From Scheffersomyces stipitis CBS 6054 (lineage: Eukaryota; Ascomycota; Pichiomycetes; Serinales; Debaryomycetaceae), in contig NC_009042.1 of assembly GCF_000209165.1 (NCBI RefSeq), positions 744,001 to 808,000 of the forward strand: a DNA stretch of 64,000 nt, in the 5' to 3' direction. The notes under the pieces were generated by a model, which saw only the letters and a program-made list of their open reading frames with translations, was not told where the DNA came from and did no database searches. Positions 19,211 to 27,796 of this stretch are shown here, one piece after another (positions within the stretch are counted from its first letter, which is position 1; each line of letters starts with the position of its first letter). The translations under genes and the position numbers were made by a program.

Positions 19211-19307
19211 GCAATACTTTTTCTGACTAGACTTTAGATTTAGAATGGTATATATTATGTTTATGTATATAGAGTCTATGAACTGAGATTTCAGATGCGA
19301 TTTACAA
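19211..19307. terminator. Compact convergent 3' region of the L2HGDH-like gene and KIN28
   Basis: 97 AT-rich bp must contain both poly(A) regions. A TATATATTATG / TATGTATATAG segment (about 19240-19272) looks like a bidirectional efficiency element; overlapping 3' UTRs are likely. Confidence 0.4.
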
Positions 19308-20324
19308 TTATATTTTTCTTCTTTTATTAGATTCATCCAACTCGTCTTCACTTTTTACTTTCTCTTTCTTCTTAGGAAGGTTTTCTGGCTCTGTGGGTCT
19401 GGGATTCTCAGTAAAGAATTCATGCAATAGCGCTTGGGTCAGATCACATCTTCTACTGGGATCCAACTGTGTCATGGAGATCAATAAGTCCAATGCCTTT
19501 TCTGTAGCAGCACTGAATCTGTTTCTCAACTCTTGTCTTGAAGGAGGAGGATATACTCTCAACGCATTGTACATGGGTAAACTTGAAACGTTGGGCCATA
19601 TCTGCTCGGTTGGTGTCCCCAAAGCTCTGAACGTCACATCCAACTGGTCTACATCATCTTTTCCAGGCAAGTACGGCGTTCTCAACATTAACTCTGCAAA
19701 GATTATCCCTATGGACCAGATATCTACAGCTCCGGTATAATGCCTAGCACCAAATAACAACTCGGGAGACCTATACCATCTGGTTACTACATTTGAAGAA
19801 AGATCCTCATTTGGATTTCCCAAAGATCGCGCCAAACCAAAATCAGCTATCTTTAATTGGCCATCTGGAGCAAGAAGCAAATTGTTGGGTTTTAAATCCC
19901 GATGCAAAATGAAGTTTCTATGACAGTGGTGAATACCTCGTAAAGTCATTAACAACCACGACTTGATGTCAGACGACTTGAACACTATACTGGTATCTTT
20001 GATAAGCACTTCCAAATCACAAGGTAAAAATTCTAGAACCAAGTTCAAGTTATTAGTGGTAGAAAAAACATCCACCAATTCAATAACATTGGGGTGCTTG
20101 AGTTCTTGAAGATATTTAACCTCTCGTATAGCCGACATATCCAACCCATCCTTGAATATTCCTGTCTTGATCTCTTTGATAGCTATTCTTCTCTTAGTGG
20201 AGACCTGGTTACCAAGATACACAACAGCATAGGTACCTTCACCAACCTTCCTATCCTTTGAGTATTTGTTCTGGACAATGGAGTCAGGCACTGTCTTTGC
20301 AGTGGTAGTACTAGTAGTAGCCAT
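19308..20324 (-). CDS. KIN28: Kin28 cyclin-dependent kinase, TFIIH CTD kinase (CDK7 type)
   Basis: A 338-residue kinase close in length to S. cerevisiae Kin28 (306) with a longer charged tail. Visible motifs are the glycine loop VGEGTYAVVY (27-36), Lys50, a PSTAIRE-like DMSAIRE helix (62-68), HRDLKPNN (141-148), DFGLARS (161-167) and T-loop Thr181 in NVVTRWYRSPELL. With cyclin Ccl1 and Tfb3 it forms the TFIIK module that phosphorylates Ser5 of the RNA polymerase II CTD at promoters. The tail has Lys/Glu-rich and KRRK sequences usable as nuclear signal. An in-frame CTG at 19440-19442 (residue 295, CDxTQALL) is Ser in this clade. CACGTG lies 85 bp upstream of the ATG. Confidence 0.9.
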   Translation of the reverse strand: MATTSTTTAKTVPDSIVQNKYSKDRKVGEGTYAVVYLGNQVSTKRRIAIKEIKTGIFKDGLDMSAIREVKYLQELKHPNVIELVDVFSTTNNLNLVLEFLPCDLEVLIKDTSIVFKSSDIKSWLLMTLRGIHHCHRNFILHRDLKPNNLLLAPDGQLKIADFGLARSLGNPNEDLSSNVVTRWYRSPELLFGARHYTGAVDIWSIGIIFAELMLRTPYLPGKDDVDQLDVTFRALGTPTEQIWPNVSSLPMYNALRVYPPPSRQELRNRFSAATEKALDLLISMTQLDPSRRCDLTQALLHEFFTENPRPTEPENLPKKKEKVKSEDELDESNKRRKI

Positions 20325-20715
20325 TCCGACTCTATTGATTTGAAATGATAGAGATAGTTCAAGTAAAGATTTAAAGAATCATTATATAAAATTGTCTTGA
20401 TATTTGGTCACGTGATCAGTTCAGAAATTTGATTCTTAATAGTTTTGGGTGCAAAATCGAGGACAATCAGCTACGAATGCCGTACACCAGCATGTACTGA
20501 TTATTACATTATTTGTGATACTAACTTGTCTAGTACCAATAGTCAACTCAGTCTCTGCGAGTTTTATGAAAGATGTTTATTCAAATGCAAATGATTAATT
20601 ATATATGTAGGTAGATTATTATGCTGATGTGAATAGAAAGAAACAACTAAATGACGTTATGGTGGTTTTTTGTTTTATATGACTGATTTTAATGATTATT
20701 AGAATGATGAAATGC
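20325..20715. promoter_or_regulatory. KIN28 promoter / CYK3 3' flank
   Basis: 391 bp with CACGTG (20409-20414) and GGGTGCAAA (20447-20455). A TACTAAC at 20519 followed by AG is not matched by a 5' splice site or gene. Confidence 0.5.
20409..20414. promoter_or_regulatory. CACGTG motif upstream of KIN28
   Basis: GTCACGTGATC, 85 bp before the KIN28 ATG. Confidence 0.45.
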
Positions 20716-23700
20716 CTAATTGGTGACCGTACCTGGGACACTTTCCCATTGAGTGAAAACATACCAACTGTTACCACTATCACCAATAACGAGCCCACGG
20801 TAGAGACCAAGCTCCGTACATTTTATGTTAGCAGCGAATGTTCCGAATGGCTTCAGGGGATCGTCTTTGGTCATTTTAAAATATTTTCCCGAAGGTGATT
20901 CAATGACAATTTTGAAGTCCTGGTTCATCAAACCCGATCCGCTGTTCAATCCTGTTGATGGATACAGATCTATTTCAAAATTATAAGCATTTTTGACTAT
21001 AATTTTGTTTGTTTGAGGTTGTCTCACATACAAGTCGTTGTTCTGACTTTGGACTGTAGGAAATCTGGGAATGAACTTGGAGGGCTTGTAGTCGCCGGTG
21101 TGATACAAGGGAATAACAACAGCCAACTCGTGGATATTGTCAAAATGCTTCTGCAATCCTTTTGGTCCGGCAAAGATTTGCAAAACCCCGATAGATTCTC
21201 CTTCTGGGAGAATAGCCTTAATCTTTGCAATTTTCTTGTTGTTGTTCCATTGAATTTGGCACAAACTGAGTTCGTTGGTAGTGACCTTAGATGTCTTGAC
21301 CAATGTGAACAATTCCACATCTACTGGAATATTCAATTCTAACTCAAAAAATTCCAAGTCTCTAAGTCTGGTCAAAGCATTGTTGAAGTTTCTGAATTTC
21401 AATCCGCTCCTGTAGAAACCCGAGTAAGCTCTGGGCAAATAGAATGCGATACTAGGATCTATAGGAGGAAGAACATGTTGGAGATCGATAACGGAAGGAA
21501 TGTGTGTGGAAACAACGCTCAAGGGTCTGGCTAAGAAGTAGAATTCGTTAAAGCCTTCAGCATTCTCCCGAATGTTACAGACTGAACCATTCTTGAAATT
21601 GTAAAGATCCAAGATATAGAATTTGCTGTCTAACAAGATGGACAACCAACTGTGATTAATGACATATTGCTCGTTGTGATAGAATTCATTGGGCTTCTTC
21701 CAGAACCCTAAAACCACTTCTGCTGGGATTCGCAAGGCATCGAGAATCTTTTTAAGCAAGTAACAAAGCTGGTATACTGAAGCCTCGCCTAGGTGTAATA
21801 CTTCGTTCAACTTAGGCTTCGTTGTAAGAATCTTGCTGGACTCTTCAATGATTCGAAATTTACAAAGATGGAGTAAAACGCATCTTATTTGACTGACTTT
21901 GGAGTTGTTGAATTTAACACTCACATCAGATATTAAATCATTGAGGTCGCTACCTGTCTCATAGTTTTCCATGAAGTGGGATACCTTTCTCTTGGCAATC
22001 TCTGTAAGGTTTAGGTCTTCATTTGCTGAGTCTTCTTCTTTGTTATCGCCTACAACTTCGTTACAGTTGATTTCGGAAATGTAGTCCAAGGGTTTAACAA
22101 TCAACGAGCCCTCTTCTCTGACCACTCTTCTGGTTCTGGCTTGTTTGTCATGAGAAGTCAACGAGTTCATACGATTAAGATCCATTTTGAAAGTGGTCCA
22201 GTCAATTTCTTCGTCCTTTTGGAGCTTTCTTTCAATAACATTGATCTCGTTGTCGCTCTTCTTCAGCAACAACATCTTGAAAATATTAGGATGCCTCGAT
22301 TTCTTTTCCTGGAAAACGGAGTCCATAACATCTTTCCCGTTTTGCTTAGGTGATCTTTTTTCCTCTTCTTCATTGATGGATAAGCTGTGTAACTTCATTT
22401 CTTGTTGTTGGATGTCTCTCTCGTACTTGTGTCTCATAAAAGAACCAGCACTTGTGGCACTGAGTTCAGATAAATTTAAGACATCACTTTGCAACGACTT
22501 GATCGAGTTCTTCAAGTCATCCTGCTGAAGCTGGGACACTCTGTAGACATCTTCTTCGGATACTTGACCCTGATGGAGGCGATTTGAACCAGAAAACCTG
22601 AAGTCATCAGCATCAAAAGGAACTTTGTTTCCACTTTTTCTAAGTGGACTATCGTTGTCTCTGATAGCTTCAATAGCCTTGATAGGTGTAGTATGTTTTG
22701 GTGGAGGAGGTGGTGGAGACGACTCGTTATCGTTGAAATAGTCATCATCTTCGTCGTCAACACTTTCGAACTTAGCAAGCTTCTTTCCAAGATCCTCTCT
22801 GGAAGAGTAGTTCTTCTTGGAAGATAAGAGGTCTTCGCTAATATAGCTAGATTCTAATGAGTTCACTAAGGAATCATCATTGCTGCCACGACTGACTTGG
22901 CCCAGCTTGTGTTGAAGATGGGGGTTGTGGACTCTTTTCTTCTGGGTAGACCTTTCCAACTGCTTCAACTGCAGTAACTCCAACTCCAATTGGGCCCTTT
23001 TCTGGGAGATGATCTCGTATTCATTCACGGCATCAGCGTCGTATCTGGCCCTCCTAGCTTGACGTGAGGGAGATCCCTCGGAAACAAAACTTTCTACGGT
23101 GTTATTCTGTTGATTTCTGTAGGGTATATCAACATACGATTGCGACTTTACTTGCGGAGGATGTCCCTGGACAGCAGATTGAGACAAGTTCTGTTGCGAG
23201 CCTGATCTTGAATTGGACTTTCCTTGATGTTTTCCATAGATGGAGTTACTATTTTCCGGTGAATATGAGGATTGTCTGAATTCTTGCTGTTGGGTTTGAA
23301 CCAGCGATTTCATATTGTGCAGAGGCAGTTTCTTGATGTGGTAGTTCTGTTGCTGTTGGAGGGTACGAAAGTTTTCCATTTCGCGTTCTCTGTCAAAATC
23401 CTCGTGTTGCTGCTGCTGGTACCCATTATGGCTGTTTCGGTACCGAGGATGTTGGGTAGATGAAACGAGCTTGTTGGCAGATCTGATTTTCTTGGGTGAG
23501 CTTCGGTTTGACAGCGACATGCCATTAGAAGAATCGTAGATGCCATCATAGGTGCAATTGACAGCATCTTCGACTTCAAATGAGCCGTCAGCATCAACAT
23601 TGACATGGTGGTATCTCTTGGGAGATACTGACTTGGAACCGTTGTAAGAGTTATACATTCCCGTAGGAGTTCCGCTGGCTCTGCTATGTTTGAACTTACC

Positions 23701-23994
23701 ATAGTCAGCTTCTTTGACGGGAGTCTGGATGGGAGTCTGGACGGGAGTCTGTGCTTTGGGGGTACCAATGGAGTGACTGGATACTGATTTATTCAACTCT
23801 GGAATCACCTCAACGTAGTCCTTGGGGAAGATACCTTCAGCTCTGTTTCGTCTGAGCTTTCCCGACCACCATGATTCATCGACGATGGAGTACACTTCAA
23901 TAATCTCGTTTTCAAGAAACCCCAAGTCACCATCCTCTTCTCCAGCCCAAGACACCTTGGTTTTGACTTTGAACGGAGGCTGTGGTACGGACAT
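20716..23994 (-). CDS. CYK3: Cyk3 cytokinesis protein, SH3 plus transglutaminase-like domain
   Basis: A 1092-residue protein. An SH3 domain fills residues 9-65 (FKVKTKVSWAG start, WWSGKL, GIFPKDYVEVI end). Residues 70-520 are low complexity: three tandem TPV/IQ units, Gln-rich runs, a PPPPPP stretch and many SP/TP sites. A transglutaminase-like domain lies near residues 700-820: the block around LHLGEASVYQLCYLL aligns with the catalytic-Cys helix but has Ala/Ser at the expected Cys, while NHSWLS and YILDLYNF keep His and Asp positions. That pattern fits Cyk3, whose domain is regarded as non-catalytic and which promotes septum formation at the bud neck with Inn1, Hof1 and Chs2. The frame is open to a TTG at 24009; the ATG at 23994 (MSVPQPPFKVK) is chosen. 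Confidence 0.9.
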   Translation of the reverse strand: MSVPQPPFKVKTKVSWAGEEDGDLGFLENEIIEVYSIVDESWWSGKLRRNRAEGIFPKDYVEVIPELNKSVSSHSIGTPKAQTPVQTPIQTPVKEADYGKFKHSRASGTPTGMYNSYNGSKSVSPKRYHHVNVDADGSFEVEDAVNCTYDGIYDSSNGMSLSNRSSPKKIRSANKLVSSTQHPRYRNSHNGYQQQQHEDFDREREMENFRTLQQQQNYHIKKLPLHNMKSLVQTQQQEFRQSSYSPENSNSIYGKHQGKSNSRSGSQQNLSQSAVQGHPPQVKSQSYVDIPYRNQQNNTVESFVSEGSPSRQARRARYDADAVNEYEIISQKRAQLELELLQLKQLERSTQKKRVHNPHLQHKLGQVSRGSNDDSLVNSLESSYISEDLLSSKKNYSSREDLGKKLAKFESVDDEDDDYFNDNESSPPPPPPKHTTPIKAIEAIRDNDSPLRKSGNKVPFDADDFRFSGSNRLHQGQVSEEDVYRVSQLQQDDLKNSIKSLQSDVLNLSELSATSAGSFMRHKYERDIQQQEMKLHSLSINEEEEKRSPKQNGKDVMDSVFQEKKSRHPNIFKMLLLKKSDNEINVIERKLQKDEEIDWTTFKMDLNRMNSLTSHDKQARTRRVVREEGSLIVKPLDYISEINCNEVVGDNKEEDSANEDLNLTEIAKRKVSHFMENYETGSDLNDLISDVSVKFNNSKVSQIRCVLLHLCKFRIIEESSKILTTKPKLNEVLHLGEASVYQLCYLLKKILDALRIPAEVVLGFWKKPNEFYHNEQYVINHSWLSILLDSKFYILDLYNFKNGSVCNIRENAEGFNEFYFLARPLSVVSTHIPSVIDLQHVLPPIDPSIAFYLPRAYSGFYRSGLKFRNFNNALTRLRDLEFFELELNIPVDVELFTLVKTSKVTTNELSLCQIQWNNNKKIAKIKAILPEGESIGVLQIFAGPKGLQKHFDNIHELAVVIPLYHTGDYKPSKFIPRFPTVQSQNNDLYVRQPQTNKIIVKNAYNFEIDLYPSTGLNSGSGLMNQDFKIVIESPSGKYFKMTKDDPLKPFGTFAANIKCTELGLYRGLVIGDSGNSWYVFTQWESVPGTVTN
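22694..22718 (-). repeat. Proline-codon repeat in CYK3
   Basis: Run of CCA/CCT codons encoding PPPPPP, a possible profilin or SH3 ligand within the disordered middle of Cyk3. Confidence 0.5.
23715..23751 (-). repeat. Tandem 12-bp repeat in CYK3 (QTP units)
   Basis: Three near-identical 12-bp units encode TPVQ, TPIQ and TPVK. Each has a TP dipeptide, a potential CDK or MAPK site just after the SH3 domain. Confidence 0.6.
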
Positions 23995-25375
23995 TGGACT
24001 AGATATCAAGATGGGTCCACAACTGGTAGAGTCAATGGAGATGATGTAGACTTAAACGAAAAGAAACAGGAAACGGAAAATGAAAGAAGCACAATGGCAG
24101 TCTATTGGTGTTGGTGTTGGTGCAATAAAGTGTTTTGCAAAAGAAAGAAGAAAGAAGGAAGAAGGAGAAACTACAAAACCACGAAAGATACCACTCAAGT
24201 GTAGATTTCTGAACTATGTATCAATGTTCACAGCTAGAGCCCGAGAAATTCTTTTTGTGTGCGGCTTGTCCAGCAGATGAAATAAGTATGCTCCCGTCCT
24301 GGACTAACAATAGAAGCTTTCTGATGCAAAAGTGCAAGTTTTACCAGAAACAGATAAATTTCATTAATTTAGTATGGAAATCGGTATTAGATATCAGGTC
24401 GCCCCAAATAGGCAAGATGTAAACATTAAGCTGGTACCTGCTGCATGAGTTTTGTATTTAGAGTCCGTATGCCGGATTTTGGTCTTGATCTATACAGAAT
24501 ATTTTGCAGAATTTCTTGTCAGTTTGTGGTGGTTTTAGAGGTTGAATATGAGTTGTGAAATGAAGGCTGCTTTGTCTTAGGGCTAATTATAGTCTGCAGC
24601 TTATACGAAGAACAGCAGCGTCAACAGCCAGCTAGGCTGGAATGGCAACAAATGTTAAGATTGTTCCGGACACGTGATGAAGTATATAGAAGAGGAGATG
24701 GAAAAGTGAAGAATCCAATAAAGGATACTATCGCAAGTATTATGGTATAGCAACATTGTGTGTTATAGACCAAATAGATAGAAATAATAGTAACTGGGTT
24801 TAAATATAGTGTAATAGAGCGATTTAGAATAGCAGACAAAGTATAGCGAATCGCAATATTCTGTAGCGAATATGCCATTGAATGCGTACAGTCAGACATT
24901 TGAATATACTATTTTGATGGACTGTAGAGTACTATAGACAAGAACAAGCAATATTAAAAGTCTATGCGGTATAGAATAGAATAAAAAATACCTTGGTAAT
25001 ATAAAATATATTATACCGATGCAAACTGTAATAGCAGAAAAAGCTTATTACTGCTTATCCATATAGATGAAATAAGTGTAAGACTAAGTATACACAATGG
25101 AGACATTAAACACACTACAGATGATTGCCAATTGTAGAAATAGTAGAACATTAAATTATATTGATGTGCAATTGAACAGACTTCGCAAATTTTGTAGAAA
25201 GAGGATACCACGCCAAATAAAGACTTGGTTATATTGTAGTTTTGTCACATATAGACTCAACTATAAGACACATAATTCATTACTAACAAAATACATTCAG
25301 TCAACAAGACTTATCAAACACACTATAATAAAATAGATACAGTTGTATTGCGCTATATTATCTATACGGGTATGG
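23995..25375. other. CYK3 upstream region and CCT3 3' flank
   Basis: 1.38 kb. The left part, next to CYK3, has a purine-rich stretch (about 24050-24180) and CACGTG (24671-24676). The right part (24690-25375) is very AT-rich, with scattered TATAG/ATAGA strings and two TAGCGAAT copies 20 bp apart (24844-24851, 24864-24871). A 79-codon ATG frame (25097-25336) has extremely AT-rich codons and no family resemblance; not called. Confidence 0.5.
24671..24676. promoter_or_regulatory. CACGTG motif upstream of CYK3
   Basis: ACACGTGATG, about 680 bp upstream of the CYK3 ATG; distant for a core promoter element. Confidence 0.3.
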
Positions 25376-26959
25376 CTATTGCTGCTGACGAACACCACTG
25401 ACGATGTCATCCACTCTCAACAACATCGAGGCACTATCTATAGCGGTCTTGATCGATTGCTGCTTGATTACTTCTGGTTCCCAGATGCCGTATTCATTCA
25501 TATCGACAATGGTACCGTTTTCCCCGTCAATCCCCCAGGTGTGTTCACCCTGAGCGTGCTTGGCTCTCAATTGTGCCAAAACTCTGATGGGTTTACCACC
25601 ACAGTTCTGGATCAATGTTCTAGGGATGACTTCAAAAGCATCGGCTACTGCCTGATAAGGCCATTGGGCTACACCTTCGATGCTTTTAGCCTTTTCAGAC
25701 AATTTGACAGAGACAGCCATTTCTGTGGCACCTCCACCTGGAGACAATGAAGGTTCGAACAAGATATTTCTGGTCACAGCCATGGCATCCTGCAAGTTAC
25801 GTTCTATTTCGTTCAAAATATCCTTGGAAGGACCTCTCAATACGATTGTACATGCTTGTGGTTCCTTACACTTGACGATGTAGGAAAAGTACTCGTCGCC
25901 AATCAATTCGACTTTGAACAATCCACACTTGGTACCAACGTCCGACTCTTTCAAGTCTTCTACTCTATTAACAATGGTGGCTCCGGTAGCACGGGAGATT
26001 CTGTTGTTGTCTGACTTTTTGACTCTTCTCAAGGCAGTTACTCCACCCTTCAAGAGGTAGTGTTGGGCCAAGTCAGAGACACCCTTTTCGGTGATGACCA
26101 AGTCGGGCTTGAGCTCTAAGATCTGTTCGCACATCAATTTGACTTGCTCTTCTTCGATCTGTAATATTCTGTTCCAGTCTTCTTCCTTGGTAATTTCAAT
26201 ATTGGTTTGCGATTCTCCCTTCTTATATTCCAATGGGCAATCCAACAATATCACACGAGGCAGCTCAATGTGTCTCTTCATCTTGGGATGGGTAACATCC
26301 TTGTTCAACAAGATCCCGTCCAAGACTTCAGAGTCTTCTACTTCTCCGCCGGGGATCTTTTCGAAACGAACATACCTCTTGGTGTCGATTTCCTTGTAAT
26401 CTCCCTTCTTGATCATAACGGTTTTGACGGCAGTCAAAGCCAAGTTACACATCTTCTTCGACCATTTGTGAACATACTTGGTTCCGATAGCGGCACCGAT
26501 CAACTTAGTGAGAGCTTCCTCGTTTTCAGGGTCTACAGGGACAGAAACGCTGTGAATGATCTCCAAGGCATCAGTCAAGGCTCTCTTCAATGCCTGAATG
26601 ATAATGACAGGGTGGATATTCTTCTCGATATATGGAAACGTTTGTGCCAAAATTTCACCAGCCAAAATGATCACGGTTGTAGTACCGTCGCCGACTTCTT
26701 CGTCTTGCGTTCTCGACAATTCAATCATGGATTTGGCTGCTGGATGAGACACATCGATCTCTCTTAAGATGGAGTGGCCATCATTGGTCAAAACAATGCC
26801 GCCCATTGGATCCAATAACATCTTCAACATCGCCTTGGGGCCAAGACATGTTCTGATGATATCAGCGACCGCTTTGGCGGTGGTGATGTTGGCGATCTGG
26901 GCTCTTCTGCCTGTCTTTCTCTCTGTGGAGGTATTAAGATATACGACTGGAGCCTGCAT
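25376..26959 (-). CDS. CCT3: CCT3, gamma subunit of the cytosolic chaperonin TRiC/CCT
   Basis: A 527-residue group II chaperonin subunit. Nucleotide-binding motifs are LGPKAM (39-44), TNDGHSIL (58-65), GDGTTTVI (90-97) and the C-terminal EVIPRTLIQNCGG and GENGTIVDM blocks. The start MQAPVV and the FEKIPGG and ALRRVKKSDNNR segments are gamma-specific. As part of the two-ring, eight-subunit complex it folds actin, tubulins and WD proteins in the cytosol. The frame is open 43 codons further upstream but only to a TTG (27088), and those residues are absent from other CCT3 proteins, so the ATG at 26959 is chosen. Divergent from TIP20 across 837 bp that contain an ACGCGT (27135-27140). Confidence 0.95.
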   Translation of the reverse strand: MQAPVVYLNTSTERKTGRRAQIANITTAKAVADIIRTCLGPKAMLKMLLDPMGGIVLTNDGHSILREIDVSHPAAKSMIELSRTQDEEVGDGTTTVIILAGEILAQTFPYIEKNIHPVIIIQALKRALTDALEIIHSVSVPVDPENEEALTKLIGAAIGTKYVHKWSKKMCNLALTAVKTVMIKKGDYKEIDTKRYVRFEKIPGGEVEDSEVLDGILLNKDVTHPKMKRHIELPRVILLDCPLEYKKGESQTNIEITKEEDWNRILQIEEEQVKLMCEQILELKPDLVITEKGVSDLAQHYLLKGGVTALRRVKKSDNNRISRATGATIVNRVEDLKESDVGTKCGLFKVELIGDEYFSYIVKCKEPQACTIVLRGPSKDILNEIERNLQDAMAVTRNILFEPSLSPGGGATEMAVSVKLSEKAKSIEGVAQWPYQAVADAFEVIPRTLIQNCGGKPIRVLAQLRAKHAQGEHTWGIDGENGTIVDMNEYGIWEPEVIKQQSIKTAIDSASMLLRVDDIVSGVRQQQ

Positions 26960-27796
26960 TTGTGAGATTTTCTGGTGCTCTTTTTTATAACCACGAGTCA
27001 CAGACTGATTCTTTTGAATCGTGTGCAATAAAAGACGGTTCAATCGTACTGGATCGTGACTAGTGGAAGAAGAATCGTCGTGGTACAAGATATTCTTGTA
27101 GATTTACTAATGGTGGAAGTGGAAATTTTTTCGCACGCGTAGAGGTGCAGGACGAAATAGAAGATAATAGAATAGATGAAGAGTAGAGCTAGAACAAAGT
27201 AAAGAAATAGTGGTATATGGTTGGGCGAGAGAGTGTAGAGAACATTAAAGTAATGTATGACCATACTATAGTATATATGTACATTGATGAACTTGCTAGA
27301 AAAGAAAGTTGTAAAAACTCATTTTGTTAGCTTGTATTGCTGCGCAATCAATTCTCTTTTCGCAACCAATATTCATTGTGGCCAGAGTAATTCAGAAACT
27401 AATACGTCTGACAGAAACAACAGTAACACATTCGGAACCTTCCTTCACCTCATCTACCTCCTTAACCTTATCTCTTTCACTGATAACATTTATCTCTGTT
27501 TTTGGAGACAGTTTTTTCACAAATCTGTTCTCTCTCGTTAGCATTCTTAGCTTCATATTTTCGTGCACCAGTTCTCCATACTTTAGATCTTACTGAAATT
27601 TGAACTGATCCGTGCGAATATTTCAAATAACAACTCTTCTTAACTAGCACCACCGTTTCTAAAGACGACTCAGTCTTACCACAACAGATTCATATTGAAC
27701 CGCCGCCGACTCAATTTCCATTTGCATAAAAGGCTGGTTTCAGATTTCATCCATTATTCATTTCAATTCTCATTTAATCAACATTTCATCTATTTA
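26960..27796. promoter_or_regulatory. Shared promoter region of CCT3 and TIP20
   Basis: 837 bp with ACGCGT, an MCB-type box, at 27135-27140 (about 180 bp from CCT3) and TTTTCGCAACC at 27357-27367. No gene is supported. Confidence 0.5.

Noticed and set aside
20519..20533. TACTAAC followed by CTAG on the plus strand
   Set aside because: No donor site or open exons; both neighbouring genes are on the minus strand.
25281..25300. TACTAAC with ATTCAG acceptor
   Set aside because: No donor and no coding exon on the plus strand nearby.
26960..27088. 43-residue N-terminal extension of CCT3
   Set aside because: It starts only at TTG, and known CCT3 proteins begin at MQAPVV.
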